Below, one piece after another: positions 10,829-24,641 of a stretch of 64,000 nt of DNA (position 1 is its first letter; each line of letters opens with the position of its first letter). The DNA is taken from assembly GCA_014529385.2 (NCBI GenBank), contig CM043964.1:134390420-134454419 (forward strand). Reading direction: 5' to 3'. The notes under the pieces are model-generated. The model had not been told where the DNA came from. It made no database searches and was given only the letters and a program-made list of their open reading frames with translations. A program made the translations under genes and the position numbers. The stretch comes from Adiantum capillus-veneris. Lineage: Eukaryota; Streptophyta; Polypodiopsida; Polypodiales; Pteridaceae.

Positions 10829-13358
10829 GAAAAGGTAAGGGAACATGATGCTTTTATTCTCTTTGACCCTGGTTCTACTCACAATTTTATATCTATAGAG
10901 TTGGCCACCAAGCTAGGCATACAAGCCTATGAGATGGGAGATGTCCTACCCCCAGACAGTGCTTTCAAGGAGCAAGAAGCTTCAGTCACTCCCTTAATCG
11001 GGAAATTGAGGCTTCATGTTCAAAGCTATGTGGACAAAGAGGACTTCTTTATCTCTCCTCTCAAGCATGAGGATGTAATCCTAGGGGCACCATGGTTTGA
11101 TCGCCTGGCTGCCAATGTTAAATTCCCTGAAAGGAGAATCTCCTTTAAGTTTAGGGAAAAAGACGATGCTAAGGAAATGGGTAACACTATCCCCATTGTA
11201 CATACACCAGCTTTCAACAAGTCAATAAAGAGCTCTATTTCCGTGTACATGATTTTTGTTAAAGATTCTCAAAATGAACCTAATGCTTTAGCAAAAGAAA
11301 ATAAAAACAACCAAAAAGAATTAGAGTTATCCAATTTTCTCAAGGGGTTTCAAGATGTTTTTATTGACGACATCCCTTGTGAGCTACCTCCTAAACGAGG
11401 TAATGATGACCATGCAATTGAACTTCTTCCAGGAAGTTCACCGCCTAACAAACCTCCTTATAGAGTTTCTCAAGCTCAACAAGAGGAGATTATGCGGCAA
11501 GTGCACGAGTTAGTTGAGAAGGGCATGGTTAGGCCTAGCTCATCTCCATTTTGCTCACCGCTATTAGTGCAAAAGAAAGACAGCACATATCGTATGTGTG
11601 TCGACTATAGAGCACTAAATAGGAACACTATCAAGAATAGGTTTCCCGTTCCACGGGTAGAAGACCTATTTGATAAGCTACAAGGATCGATCTAATTTAG
11701 TAGGATTGACCTAAAAAGTGGCTATCATCAAATAAGGATAGTTGATCAAGACATTGTAAAGACTGCATTTCGCACCACATTTGGTCTTTACAAATACATT
11801 GTCATGTCTTTTGGCTTGACCAATGCACCAGCCACATTCAATTGCTTGATGGAGAAGCTGTTTAGGCCTCAGCAAACCTTCACTGGAGTGTTCTTTGATG
11901 ATATTATCATCTACTCTAATTCATTAGACGAACACAAGCAACACCTCCAGGTAATATTTCAAGTTTTAAGAGAGAATAAACTTTATGTTAACCGAAAGAA
12001 AAGTGAATTTTTCTTGCAAGAGATTCAGTATTTAGGTCACATTATCTCTCAAGATGGCATCCAAATGGATCCATCAAAGTTGGAGGTAATAAAAGGATAG
12101 CCTAAACCAAGGAATCTTCATGAACTGAGAAGCTTTATAGGTATGTGTGCATACTATAGACGCTTCATAGAAAAGTTCTCACAAATTGCGGGACCATTAC
12201 ATGACCTAACAAAGAAAAGCGTTAGGTATACATGGTCTGCTAAGGAGAAAAATGCTTTCGAAAAGCTTAAATAAAAGCTTATCTCTCAACCCGTGCTTAC
12301 ACTACCGGATCTCTCAAAACCATTTGAGGTCCAATGTGATGCTTGTGGTGATTGCCTTGGAGCTGTTTTGCTCCAAGAAGGGCACGCCATAGGCTATGAG
12401 AGTCGAAGGCTCAACCCTGTTGAGCAAGATCTAGGCATATATGAAAAGGAACTCCTTGCAGTTCTACATGCCTTAGACTCATGGAAGCACTATTTATTGG
12501 GGACTCCTTTCATTCTGCGACCGGATCACCAAAGTCTTAAGTACTTCATGATGCAGACCAAGCTCTCCGACAAACAAATGAGGTGGGCAAATTTCCTTTC
12601 GCAATTTCATTTTCATATTGCTCACATTGCTGGCAAGCATAATCAAGTAGCCGATGCACTCTCAAGACAGCCGAGAGTGAATGCGGTTTCCATAGCAACT
12701 CACAATGATCTATCTTCAATGATAGATGAGTACGCTATTGATCCCGATTTTAGAGATGTGATTTCAGCCCTTGCATTAGGGAAGAAAGAAGAACCATTTA
12801 CTTTACAAGATGGTTATCTTCTCTATGGCAATAGACTATGTGTTACTAACTCACTACGTGAGAAAGTAATGTATGAATCACATGATCCACCTTATGCGGG
12901 GCATAGAGGGATTCAGTCTACCTTAAAGGGAATTGAAACATATTTCTATTGGCCTACCATGAAAGTAAACATACAAGAGTATGTTTCTAAATGTGTGGTA
13001 TGCCAAAAGACAAAATTTGATAGAGGGAAGCAACTTGGATTGCTTCAACCCTTGCCAATCCCTAATTCACCATGGGAGAGCATATCCATGGATTTTATCT
13101 TTGGATTGCCTAAGTCTATCCATGGGAATACGGGAATATGGACGATAGTAGACAGGTTCAGTAAACAAGCTCATTTTATACCTGTCAAAAAGACTATCAA
13201 AGCCCATCAAATGGCAACCCTCTTCATTTCACAAATTTTCAAGTACCATGGCTTGCCAATGTCCATAGTGTCGGATAGAGATTCTATGAAACTTTCATGA
13301 CAGACTTTGTTTTACCATGCATCCTCAATAGTCATAAACAGTGGTTCGTGGTATACTT
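10829..13358 (+). pseudogene. pol: gypsy pol (PR-RT-RH-IN), decayed
   Basis: Protease: FDPGSTHNFISIE near 10860. RT: PYRVSQAQQEEI, MCVDYRALN, SRIDLKSGYHQIR (after a TAA at 11693) and FFDDIIIYS (DD catalytic, near 11895). RNase H: VQCDACGDCLGAVL near 12320, KELLAVLHAL, RPDHQSLKYF and HNQVADALSR. Integrase: the H2C2 finger (ESHDPPYAGHRG...CVVCQKTK) and the first two catalytic Asp (SMDFIFG, VSDRDS) are present. The segment up to the third residue is deleted, though a mutilated HPQ...TVVR remnant is visible near 13320-13355. Stops at 11693, 12098 and 12272 confirm loss of function. Confidence 0.92.
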
Positions 13359-13463
13359 TTTTTGAATTGAGGTGATTTTTTTTTGTTACAATTATAGCAT
13401 ACTAATTCTCAAAGCGAATGTTTGAGAATGATCATCGTTTGTGCACAAATCCCACTCACCTGT

Positions 13464-13919
13464 AGTGCCTTGTCACTATCTCACACGGGTCCAACCAGGA
13501 GGGATCTAGGGTCCAAATTTGGGCACATGGAACGTCTTTGACCTTATTCGTTTGATCACGAGGTGAACTAAGAGTGAACTCGGGGCAAAAGTGGTGCCCT
13601 GAGTTCATCCCTAGTCCAGTCTCCTCACAGGGTGTGGGTCAAACTCAAGACCTCTCGGCTACCACACAAATGCCCTACCATCACGCTAGTGCATGTCGTT
13701 GCCCATGTTGGCATGCCACATGATCATACCTTAGTTTACCCACCCCTAATTCAACCTTAGTTCACCCTCAGTTCACCCACCCCTAGTTCACCCCTAGTTC
13801 ACCGTTAGTCCATTGCATGATCCGACGGCTGAGATTAAAGCCGCTTCGTCCACCCCAAATTTGGACCCTAGATCCCCTCTTACCCATATGGTCGTGCCAT
13901 ATAGTGACGAGGTAGTGCA
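13464..13919. mobile_element. foldback/MITE-like inverted-repeat element
   Basis: A perfect 23-bp inverted repeat lies at 13501-13523 and 13854-13876. Imperfect pairing extends outward: 'agtgccttgtcactat' on the left against the reverse complement of 'atagtgacgaggtagtgc' on the right. The interior holds several copies of 'agttcaccc' and its complement and a 'ccgacggctgagat' motif. There is no ORF. Ends and target duplication are not certain, so class is left open. Confidence 0.65.
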
Positions 13920-14096
13920 TGCTTTACGTACTGACCTCTACAAACGTGCCAAGCTCGATGTTGGGTCATTGTCATATTGGTAGGATACACTTGAAATTTC
14001 CCAAGGGAGGTCTTCCTCTTTTGGCTCTAATAAAATAGGAAGAAAAATTGTATTGGTCTTTTAGAAAAAGATCAGATGCACATAATCCACCCTTGA

Positions 14097-14097
<1 letters not shown>

Positions 14098-14131
<34 letters not shown>

Positions 14132-14158
14132 GGGTTTTGTTGCGGGGGGGGGGGGGGG
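14098..14158. repeat. (TG)n tract and 15-G run
   Basis: TG repeats occupy 14098-14128, then 'ttttgggttttgttgc' and a 15-base G homopolymer at 14144-14158. It is a candidate G-quadruplex/slippage site with no coding content. Confidence 0.9.
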
Positions 14159-14282
14159 ATAAGTGCATTATATTCCCTCAATTTCCATAAGTGAATCTCC
14201 AATTCACTAAGCAATTTCAAGTTCCATCTACTAAATTTAAAAAGGGAAATAGCTTTGAGGTGGCAACTTGCACTGGTGCAAC

Positions 14283-14441
<159 letters not shown>

Positions 14442-14540
14442 TTTAACATCATAGGAACAATCCGAGAGACATCAAAGATCTATACGTTAAGCCTTGAACT
14501 CAAGACTTGGAAGGGAGTGTTTCAAAAAAAAAGAGAATGA

Positions 14541-14659
<119 letters not shown>

Positions 14660-14920
14660 ATTGCTACGTTGCGAAGGACACTGGCATGCCGAGCAGACCT
14701 TTAATTCTCCCTCTGTTTTCAAGGACAGAAAGCCGAGGCAAGGTTGAATCTTAATGCTCTCTTTTGTGTTTTTATGCCGGTGAGCAAACTTTTGATGAAG
14801 CACTCGGGAAGCGCAACATCATTCTCTTTGAGGCTTTTGCCAAATTTTTCTTGCATATATGTTGTATCTACCCATGTGATCATCATGCTAAGAGACCATG
14901 ATTGAGAGTCTGGGATCTTA

Positions 14921-15236
14921 AAACCAATTCACGTGGAGCAATGGCTTGCAAATGATTTCCAATCGGCAACCACTAGCTGTTCAGTTCACATGGAAAGAAA
15001 TTTTTTTGCAAATACATTAAAATATGGCGTTTTTTCCCTATGTGAAGCTGAAAAAGTGAGCAGACTTTTGTCATTTTTTGTGGTTTCCAGCCTGCTCCCT
15101 CTCCTCCCCAAGGAGCAACATTGCAACTAGTTTCCAACCAGCTGCACACTGTTCCTTTGCAACCCTCATATGAACCAAATTGGTTTGTCACTGGTTGGCA
15201 ACGAGTTGCAAACAAGAGCTCCATGTGAACTGGCTC
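14921..15236. mobile_element. MITE candidate with TTA target duplication (Tourist/PIF-like)
   Basis: A 316-bp non-coding element with imperfect terminal inverted repeats. The left end has 'ccaattcacgtggagc' and the right end 'gctccatgtgaactgg', with pairing continuing through 'gcttgcaaatgatttccaa' against 'gttggcaacgagttgcaaac'. It is flanked by TTA on both sides (14918-14920 and 15237-15239; CTTA if one adjacent base is counted). A TTA duplication is typical of PIF/Harbinger-derived MITEs. The outermost bases match poorly, so exact ends are provisional. Confidence 0.65.
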
Positions 15237-15239
15237 TTA

Positions 15240-16786
15240 TCCACAAGGATCGTGATCAAAGAACACACGGAGAGCACGATGATCGCAGGGGTAGATACTA
15301 ATAGTGGCAATGATGCTAAACCAGAGGCTAGAGCAGGAGGGATCTGGATGATAGAAACCCTATCTCTTCAAAAGGGCATTAGCTACAGGAACTTAAGGTG
15401 TTGAATGATTATAGAGGTTGGATTTCACCTTGGATCATGGCTGCTTTGTGTATCTTGAGGGATATCGTGATCAAAAGGAAGGGTTTGTGCATGTGTCACA
15501 ATTTGCAGCATGTATGCTAGCTAATGCAAAAGATGTTGTGAAGAGAGATAAGAGGTATCGGTAAAGTTTTTTTCCACATGATCAACAAATTAGTGAGGGG
15601 CATACCCGTGATTTCCCTAGTGTTTCCACTTGCATCCTCCACTCTCTTGACTCTGTATGCATTATCATGGTGCTTCATGTTGCCCACGTAGCACCGCAAA
15701 TAACATTGTTCCCATTCAATTTGAACTATAGTCCCGAGCTTCCTTCTACCACATGCCTACAGCCCCTTTGTGGATGCTGTCTCGGGTCATGGTTGGATTG
15801 TTCGTCCAAGAAAATGTTTTTGGGACAAGGGACTTGTGACCGGTAGTTTGGGGCCGAGAGGCTCTAAGGTGGTGTCAAGTGAGGGAACTAGCTTGAGATT
15901 ATTCAACTACCAGGTATGTCAAGAAACAATGGTCCATAGACACTTTTTAAAGCCAACTTAACAAGCCTCTTGTCACACTATATCAATAGCCTGTCCATAG
16001 AAGATTGAACCTAGGATGAAGCTTGTGAGCTATCGTCACAAAGTAATGTTGTGGCATGACCTAAAGGATGGACTCCGGACAAAGAGGATCAAAACCCTAG
16101 TTAAAGAGGAAGAAGAAGTTTCACTAATATACAGAATTTTCTAGAGTGGCCTAAAAGTTTTTCCAACTTACTGTACCCAAGCCTAGGGTCCTAAAACCTA
16201 GAAAATAAAGTAGGACTTGAAAAAAATGACTCAAAATTGATGATGTGATAAGTTGTACAAAATTTCATGATTTTAGTCGTGAATAGTGTTGGTATGTTGA
16301 CGTTTGCGGACAACCCAGCAAGGCGCTAGCTTCTGGGGTAAGATGCTTTTAGACTTGATGCTTTTCGTGTACTGCTTTTGGCCAGGGGCCTGTAAAAGAA
16401 TTGTCAAGGCCTCTCTTCTGTAGATTAGCTTAGAAGAATTACAGAGAGAAAAGGACCCTTGGACATTGAATCTTTTGCAGCATAAAGAAATATCGAGAAG
16501 GGGCATCAGTCTTTGGGGATAATATCTCTAGGCACGAAACTTCACCGTGTTGTGTTGCACTAGATCTTTGGCTTGGAGTGTCCAAGTCTATTATAGTAGT
16601 ATTAGAGGCCAAATGATTCTTCTTCTATAGAGGATCCAATTCCTTTACTTGCAGCACACATGGATCCAATCGATGAATCTTGCCAAGAGGAAAATGTGAT
16701 ACTCGCTCACTCAGTTTGGGAGAAAACATCAAGGATTCAAACATACATTGAACACCTTCTGAAAATTTGGTAGAAGAGTATGGTAT
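15240..16786. other. unassigned sequence left of the LARD
   Basis: No convincing ORF or repeat was recognised. The last part (about 16700-16786) joins, across the LARD and the giant element, to the gypsy gag relic at 52546. It may therefore be the 5' side of that relic, but protein similarity there is too weak to assert. Confidence 0.4.
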
Positions 16787-16791
16787 GTCTC

Positions 16792-17742
16792 TGTTAGCAG
16801 CGGCTAACACAGGCTACACCGGTTATGCATCAAGCGGGAGATATCTATGGATGTCACAATATTTCCCACTCACTTTGTATAAGTCTTGGGCTCACTTGGA
16901 GTTCCAAAGTTATAGATGGTAGTTTGAGGGCTCAAGCTTAAACCCATAGTAGAAGAGATTGTGGTGAAAGCCCTTAAAAGGAAGCCTTTAGGCAAGGAGA
17001 CTTCATTCTTGAGTATCCACTCTTGAGGATCCACTTTTGAGAGCTCCCTCTCTCTAGAGTATTCACTCTTTGGCCTAGCCTTGAGCTTAATGCCCATGCT
17101 TAAGAGTCTAGTGCTAACCATTGTAATTAGAGTAAGATCTTCTTGATTAATCTATTCTTATTTTATCATTAGTCTACTTCTTCTCTATATTTCGTCTTGT
17201 CATGAAGTAGTATTACACTTTCATTATTCTAGATTTGAGAGATGTATGTACTTCTTGCTAGTAACCACTCTTATCATTTTACGAGCAATTGATTTGTGAT
17301 ATTTAGCATCACAAATTAGGTTGATTAAGTTGGGTCTTAATCTTGTAATTTATGTGTGTGCTCTATTCTTTGCTTGTGTGTAGATAGGTTTTATGAAGCT
17401 CTAGCACCATTCACCTCGTGTGTGTAGCTATTGATGAAGTGCCCTAATTGACATGTGGTAATTAGTGTGTGCTTATCATTAGTGTGCTTGGGGTTTCTAG
17501 TCTATGGCAAGTCGGACTTTGGTGGGCTTGATGTGTGTAGGAGTTGTTTGATTAGTGATTAGAGTAGGTTTAGAGTTAGTCTTGCCATGGCTAATCCCTA
17601 CTTACATTGGAGAGGTGATCTCTTGAATCCTCTATTCTATTCATCTGATGCTCATGCTTCCATGCCCTAGCCGGGTTGCTGACCCATGAATTTGATAGTT
17701 TTGTGTGGGTTGCGATTAGGTCGTGCTACAACGCCTCCCTAC
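16792..17742 (+). repeat. LARD 5' LTR
   Basis: It starts TGTTAGCAGCGGCTAACA and is about 951 bp long. It aligns along its length with 23706-24641, with one 15-bp stretch ('gtgtgcttatcatta' near 17467) missing from the other copy. The 3' end is set by the loss of similarity after 'cgcctcccta' and by the PBS at 17746. Confidence 0.93.
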
Positions 17743-17745
17743 GTT

Positions 17746-17767
17746 TGGTGCCACTGCCAGGGATCGA
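17746..17767 (+). other. LARD primer-binding site, tRNA-Asp type
   Basis: TGGTGCCACTGCCAGGGATC followed by GA fits the reverse complement of the 3' end of plant tRNA-Asp(GUC) (TGGCGCCGTTGCCGGGGATC...) with about four mismatches. It lies 3 bp after the LTR. Confidence 0.8.
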
Positions 17768-20430
17768 TAACCTAAGCTAGTGAGTTTAGGATGTGTAGAA
17801 TAGAGTAATTTCATCACTAATTCTTGGTTTTTGAGTGTGTGTAACTCAAATTTTGGTGTGATTTGATGATGATGTGCAAAAAGATGATGCTAATGTTGAG
17901 TTATGAATACCCCAAACCCCCAATTCCAGCCCCAATTTCACTAATTTCATGCTAACGCTTACTAATTTCGCTTCGTTTCCATGCTAATTTTTACTAATTT
18001 TGACTAACCTTGCTAGCCTAACCGCTAACAATTGAAGCGTAAAGTATGTTAAATCCCCTTTTTAGAGGTGGAATCATCACTCTAATCAAGTTAATTGTGA
18101 TAATTTATGCCTAATTTGATGATTTGAGTGTTTGAATTTTGACCTACAAATGGTCAATTTTGGAGCCTATTTGATGGTGCACACACTTGTGTGTGCAATG
18201 ATGCATCTTCGTGTGGAGAAAAGAAATAGCTTGGAGTGTAATTATGATGTAAGTGCACTCACTTGTTATGTCAATTTTTGATTGATCAATGTGATTCAAT
18301 TTGCTAATTATTTTCTAAACTTAGGTGTGTACCACAAATTGACCTACACTTTTCACCTAATTTGATACACTTGGAATGAAATTGATAGTCAAATTGTGAC
18401 TAATGAACTTTGTGTGTATCCAAATAATGCTTAATTCTCATCAAGAATTCATGTGTGTGCATAAAAACCATTGTGAGTGTGCATACACTAAAGAGGGAAA
18501 AAACTGTCAAAAATTTCAAGTGTGTGTGCACCTAATCGCAAATGTGTGCATACATAAAAATTGATGGAATTGATGATACATGAGTATGCAATCATTTAAA
18601 TGATGTGTATGTTAGGCTAATTCAATCATTGGATAAGCTTAAATGCCAAAAAATTGGGCAAAGATTGAGTGTGTGTGCCTATCCAAGACCACATGATTTT
18701 CAATGATTGATGGTCAATTGGGACACCTAAATGGTTTTTGATTGTGAAATATTCATGAAAAGTATGTGCAATCATTAAGTGTAAGCCTAAATGCATTGCC
18801 AATTGAGCCAAATTTGATCATTTGTGCTTAATTTTTGAGTGTGTGCATTGCTTGATTGGGTAAAAATAGTGCTAATTTTTAAGAAATTAAGCATGCATGC
18901 ATTCATTCATGCTTGATTGAGTTTGCAATTTGTGCATTTCAATTTGGAATTGATGTAATTTTTGCATATAATTTCGGCCTAAATTTGGGTGTGCGTGCCT
19001 ACTTAATGGCATGTGCAATCCAGTGCTTGAATGGATAATTGGTATTTTTTTACCAATTATGATGATTAATTTGACCAAATAATTGATGTCTGTGTCACAA
19101 TTGAATTGAAGATTGAGATAAAAATCACTCAATTGATGCTAAATTGTGTAGATTTTTAGTGTATTTCCATGCTAATCATGAATCAATTTGATGAACATGG
19201 AAAAAATGCACTAATTGTGTGCCTATGCAATGGTGCTTGATATCCAATTTGGAATGAATGATTTTGGTGCCACCACTAATCATGATGATTGAAAGACTTA
19301 AAAGGATTGATGTATATGATTGAATTGAGTTGAGTCAATTGATAAGCAATTGAAAATGATTTTATGTACTATTCTCATTTTGTTGATTGTGCATTTGCAA
19401 ATGCCATAATCAAGTAGCATTACAAACCAAGATGACAAACCTAAAAGGTTTGGATGATTACAACTGTTTGATACAAGCAACCCAAGTTATTGGCAATGAT
19501 TGATACATGGATTTGAATTTTCTATTGAGAGAAATTGTGCTTTAGTCAATCATGTGTGCAACTACCAATTGATTGTGAATCAATTTAATTTTGATATGAA
19601 AATTGGAATTTTGTGCACACACAAATCAAAGTGGAGAATTGAAGATTACATCTTGATATGCACAAATTTTGGTCTAACTTTTTGGAGTGCATGGCTAATT
19701 GAATGCATTAGTGAATAAAGGAATTATGGTTGATGAAAATATTCACTATTCTTGATGGAAAGGTCTCATTGCATATTGAGCGTAGCAAAATTGGCTTGAA
19801 AATGAATGTATGTTTTCAACTTTGTCAAAATAGTGTCAAGAATGGAAATCATTGGTGCAAACCATAATTATGCCCAATTGAGTATGATATTGAGAATATT
19901 ACTCTTTTAGGTATGCGAAGAGAGCCAAGGGTTGCTTCAAACCTGAGAGTTTAGGATGATTGAAGGGCGACTGTAAGATTGACCTCTAATGAGCCTCTTT
20001 GCTAGACCCTCATGCACCAAAACTATCTTGTGGGAACCTCTTCTTAAGAGAGTATAAAAAGGAAAAACTATGCCGACATGCTCTCTCTCTCTCTATTGTG
20101 TTGCAAAGTGACCCCACCCACATGCCGGCCATTTGGCGCTACACGCACACACACACCTTCCATTCTCATCTCCCCTCCAGTTTCTGCCGATTATGCCGGC
20201 TTGGCATTTTTGCCACACACACGCACTTACACACACTCGACCTGACTCTCGAGCCTCACGAGTTGCTCTGACCTACATCACTTTCTGTCCCAACTGCTGT
20301 TAAAAGCACTACCTCATGCCCAGCTGCCGCTGTTGATGCTCCCATCACATACCAATACATGTCCAGTGGCCAAAGTCGGCACCATACATATTACCTAGAG
20401 ATCCAGAGACCGGAGTCTTGCTTGCAACAA
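17768..20430. other. LARD interior, AT-rich non-coding part
   Basis: Low-complexity sequence in which variants of 'gtgtgtgcat', 'caattgatg' and 'ctaatttgat' recur irregularly. This suggests an old, eroded tandem array. No ORF of note is seen. Confidence 0.6.
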
Positions 20431-20432
20431 AT

Positions 20433-20809
<377 letters not shown>

Positions 20810-21069
20810 AGTGACTCACTACCTACCTGGCTTGGCGCGACATGCGTAGCAGAAATCAACACCACATAAAATTAAAAAAAAAATAAAAAATAAAAAATAA
20901 AAAAGAAAATAACCATAGGTTCCCACACACCTCACTTCCCCTCCATTCAAATAAAAAACATCTTGCATATTATTGTTCAAACAACAAGGGAATTTTGTAT
21001 GCTAAACCTGCTTGGATGAGCATAAATTTTTTGTGATACTTCAAGTATACGCAAAGTGCGTTGTGCACT

Positions 21070-21900
21070 GACATATTTTTGAAGAGACGGTGGCTTATGA
21101 CAAGTTTCAATGCTTTGAAGGAGCTTGATAAGCTCTCTTATATATACCATGTGGGAGCTAGAATGAGGACTTCAAATGTGTGCTATGCTTCTGTGGTCAC
21201 ATTTTTGGCTTGTGCATAGTGTGATACTAGATTTCATTGGCATTTTTCCTTGCACTACAAATTCTTTATGCATGTGAGCTTTAGTCGAGAGATTCATTGA
21301 TGAACTCATGTTTGACGGAGAGTGCGCCTAAAAAATTGAACTTGGCTTGTTGCATTTTAACGCTCGAGTTGAATGCAAAATCCTTGTATAGCACTACAAT
21401 CAAGTTTCTTGAATGGCCATGAGATAGCATTGAACACAATTTTTAGTGCTTGTATTGTGTTGACCATATGAATGTATAGCACTAATCAATGATCTTTTTT
21501 TGAAGGGATGGTGGCCAATGATACAAAACAAGATATTGATGCCTCGAGGGAGCTTCAATTCACTTCATCTTATGCTCTCTTTTTCCCTTGCTATGCATGC
21601 TGTATGAGTTCTAGTTGGATGTGATCATCGAGGGTGTGCATTGAAAGTTTGGGCTGGGCATTGATTGTATATTTTTAGTGTTTGATTTAAATGGAAAATA
21701 CTTGCATAGCACTAACATTGATCTTGTTTGATGGACAAAAGAGAGCACCAAAACTTTTTGGCTTGTGATTTAGCATACTTTAGTGCTTGATGTACATATA
21801 TAAATGCTTTGACACTAACCATTGTGCTTTCATTTTGAAGGGTTGTGGCAGGAGTGTACTCTCATTGATCCAAGGAAGGGTCATCATTGCAAAAAATTGC
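21070..21900. repeat. degenerate tandem repeats in LARD interior (about 340-420-bp unit)
   Basis: The anchor 'tttttgaaggga(t/c)ggtggc' and its variants recur near 21074, 21495 and 21831. Between them, 'catagcactaa' and 'tttagtgcttg' also recur. Three eroded copies are visible. Confidence 0.6.
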
Positions 21901-22320
21901 AAAATGTGGCTATTTAGAGCAATTTCAATTGTTTGGATTAAAAGTTGTATACATGCTAGCTCATAGCTTGGTCAAAAGTTAAATGTTTTCATTTTGAGCT
22001 AGTGTTTACCCAACTTTTTTGAGAGCTTTCAAGTACATAATTTGGCTATTGAGAGCCATTCATTTTCATTTCATCGAGTTGCAGAGTTGCAGTCATCTCT
22101 AGCTCATAGATTGCTTCTAAAAAAATTGAAAAATTTCATGTGAGCTAGTTGTTAGCCAACTTTTTGAAAAGCTTTAAATTGTAATTTGGCTATCGAGAGC
22201 CACTTCATTTCATTCAAAAGTTGCATTATTTTCAGCTCTTGGCTTGTTTTTCCATATTTCAAGTTGAGCTAGAAATTAATCAAATTTTGAAACATGCATA
22301 AGAGGTTGTAAAAAATTTGA
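21900..22320. repeat. degenerate tandem repeats in LARD interior (about 140-bp unit)
   Basis: 'ggctatttagagc', 'ggctattgagagcc' and 'ggctatcgagagcc' occur about 140 bp apart. Each is followed by 'agctcatag'-like and 'gagctag...ccaactttt' blocks. Three diverged copies are visible. Confidence 0.7.
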
Positions 22321-23693
22321 AAATTTTGCTTATGTAGAAGCATTTTACCTTTCTCATGGTTGTTATGTATACATAAATTTTCTACTTTAGAGCATCATGT
22401 GCATAACCAAAGGCATTTTTTTCCCTTGGGTTTTTTCTCTTTGGCAAATTTGGGTATCAAAGACCCTAGCTTTAGATTTTCATTAATGTTTGCTAAAGGG
22501 GCTTCTCTATATAAAGGGGATGCTTGCTAAAGGATGCTCAAAAGAGCATGAATAGGTGTAATCCTTCCATGATTTTGCTCTTTGTTCATCTCTCCATTCT
22601 CTTGCTTGGCTTAAGTAATTTTTTCTTCTAAGCTATGGTATTTTCGTGTTCAAAAGCTAAGCATCAACACTTTGCTTTGTGAAAATTAGCTCATAAAAAA
22701 AATAGGTTTTATGTGTGCTAATCATAGGTAATTGGCATTGACTTTAGATTAATGTAGGTTCATTTCTCATTAGTTCTAGACTCTTAGTGAAAGTCTTAAT
22801 ACTCCATTCATTTTTAACATGACCTAGGGCTATAATTAGGCTTTAGTCCTTTAGTCTAATTTCCATAAGCATCTCATGTTGGAAGCAATAAAGAAGTGCT
22901 AAAAAATGAAACAATGAAGCAAAAAAGTGTCAAGAAAAAGTAGCAAAAAGTGCTACTAGACACATGAAAAGAAAATTTATATGTTATGTTGTGTCTATGT
23001 GAGGCCTAGCGCCTTATTGGCACTTGGCAGGCGAGGGAATCACCTTGGCTTGCTTGGTCAAGGACCTAAACCGATGCCCTGGGCTAATAGGGGTTAGCCA
23101 TCACCTTGGTAGGCGAGTAGGCTTTTGGAACACCTTCTTGAGGGTTCAAGGAGCCAAAAGTGGCACCTAGACTTGCCTTGGGGTGGTAGCCTTGTATTGT
23201 GTTTTACTTTTTTCAATGAATGACAAAACCAAAACTTCCATGAGCTTCAAAAAGATTTGACAATGTACTAATAGATTAAGAGATTTTTTATAGCCCTTAG
23301 ACATGATACACTTAAATAGTTTATTAAGATTGGCCACATGATTTTTAGGCTAAAAAGGTTTATGAAATTGCATTAGCGTAGGGTCATAATTGATTGCTTG
23401 TGTTTCATGCATAAAACTAAAATTTCCAAGTGGTTTAATCTTCATGATAGTTTGAGTGTTTTTTATTTGCTTTATGTTATCTAGTTTTTGACTATGATTC
23501 ACCCATCTTCTAGAAGCAAAAAATCACTTTGCATGATTGTCCATTGTGCTTCATGTTTTATTTATTCTTGGTGGCCTTTGATGCTCATTACTTGTTCTTA
23601 TGTTTTGCACCTCAACATTTTCTTCCATGGACTTGCTTTCTACCATGTCTCCGTGTCTTGCTTCACCGGTACATGAGGAAGTGCGCCAAATTA

Positions 23694-23705
23694 GAAAGGG
23701 GGGAA
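23694..23705 (+). other. LARD polypurine tract
   Basis: 'agaaagggggaa' ends exactly one base before the 3' LTR TGTTAGC, as expected for the plus-strand primer. Confidence 0.88.
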
Positions 23706-24641
23706 TGTTAGCAGCGGCTAACACACGCTACACCGAATATGCATCAAGCGGGAGATATCTATGGATATCACAATATCTCCCACTCACTTTGTATAAGTCT
23801 TGGGCTCACTTGGAGTTCCAAAGTTGTAGATGGTAGTTTGAGGGCTTAAGCTTAAACCCATAGTAAAAGGGATTGTGGTGAAAGCTCTTAAAAGGAAGCC
23901 TTTAGGCAAGGAGCTTTCATTCTTGAGTATCCACTCTTTAGGATCCACTTTTGAGAGCTCCCTCTCTCTAGAGTGTTCACTCTTTGGCCTAGCCTTGAGC
24001 TTAATGCCCATGCTTAAGAGGCTAGTGCTAACCATTGTAATTAGAGTAAGCTCTTCTTGATTAATCTAATTCTTATTTTCTCATTAGTCTACTTCTTCTC
24101 TACATTTCATCTTGTCATGAAGTAGTATTACACTTTCATTGTTCTAGATTTGAGAGATGTATGTCCTTCTTGCTAGTAACCACTCTTGTCTCTGTACGAG
24201 CAATTGATTTGCGATATTTAGCATCACAAATTAGGTTGATTAAGTTGGGTCTTAATCTTGTAATTTGTGTGTGTGCCCTATTCTTTGCTTGTGTGTAGAT
24301 AGGTTTTATGAAACTCTAGCACCATTCACCTCGTGTGCGTAGCTATGGATGACATGCCGTAATTGACATGTGGTAATTAGTGTGCTTGGGGTTTCTAGTC
24401 TATGGCAAGTTGGACTTCGGTGGGCTTGATGTGTGTAGGAGTTGTTTGATTAGTGATTAGAGTAGGTTTAGAGTTAGTCTTGCCATGGCTAATCTCTACT
24501 TGCATTGAAGAGGTACACTCTTGAATCCTCTATTTCATTCATCCAGTGCTCGTGCTTCCATGCCCTAGCCGGGTTGCCGATCCACGGATTTGATAATTTT
24601 GTGTGGGATGCAATTAGGTCGTGCTACAACGCCTCCCTATA
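23706..24641 (+). repeat. LARD 3' LTR
   Basis: 936 bp, starting TGTTAGCAGCGGCTAACA and ending ...ccctata just before the GTCTC duplication. The terminal TA in place of CA is either a mutation or a slightly misplaced edge. Confidence 0.93.

Larger units (their letters stand above)
8816..13358 (+). mobile_element. degenerate Ty3/gypsy retrotransposon, 3' truncated
   Basis: PBS, then gag, zinc knuckle, protease, RT, RNase H and integrase occur in gypsy order on the plus strand. From about 9745 to 13300 a single reading phase carries the whole gag-pol, interrupted by isolated stop codons (10169, 10826, 11693, 12098, 12272). Integrase is deleted after its second Asp, and no 3' LTR is present. It is an inactive old copy. 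The single gag-pol frame and DPGSTHNFI protease motif resemble plant chromovirus-type gypsy elements; a chromodomain cannot be checked because the end is lost. Confidence 0.92.
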
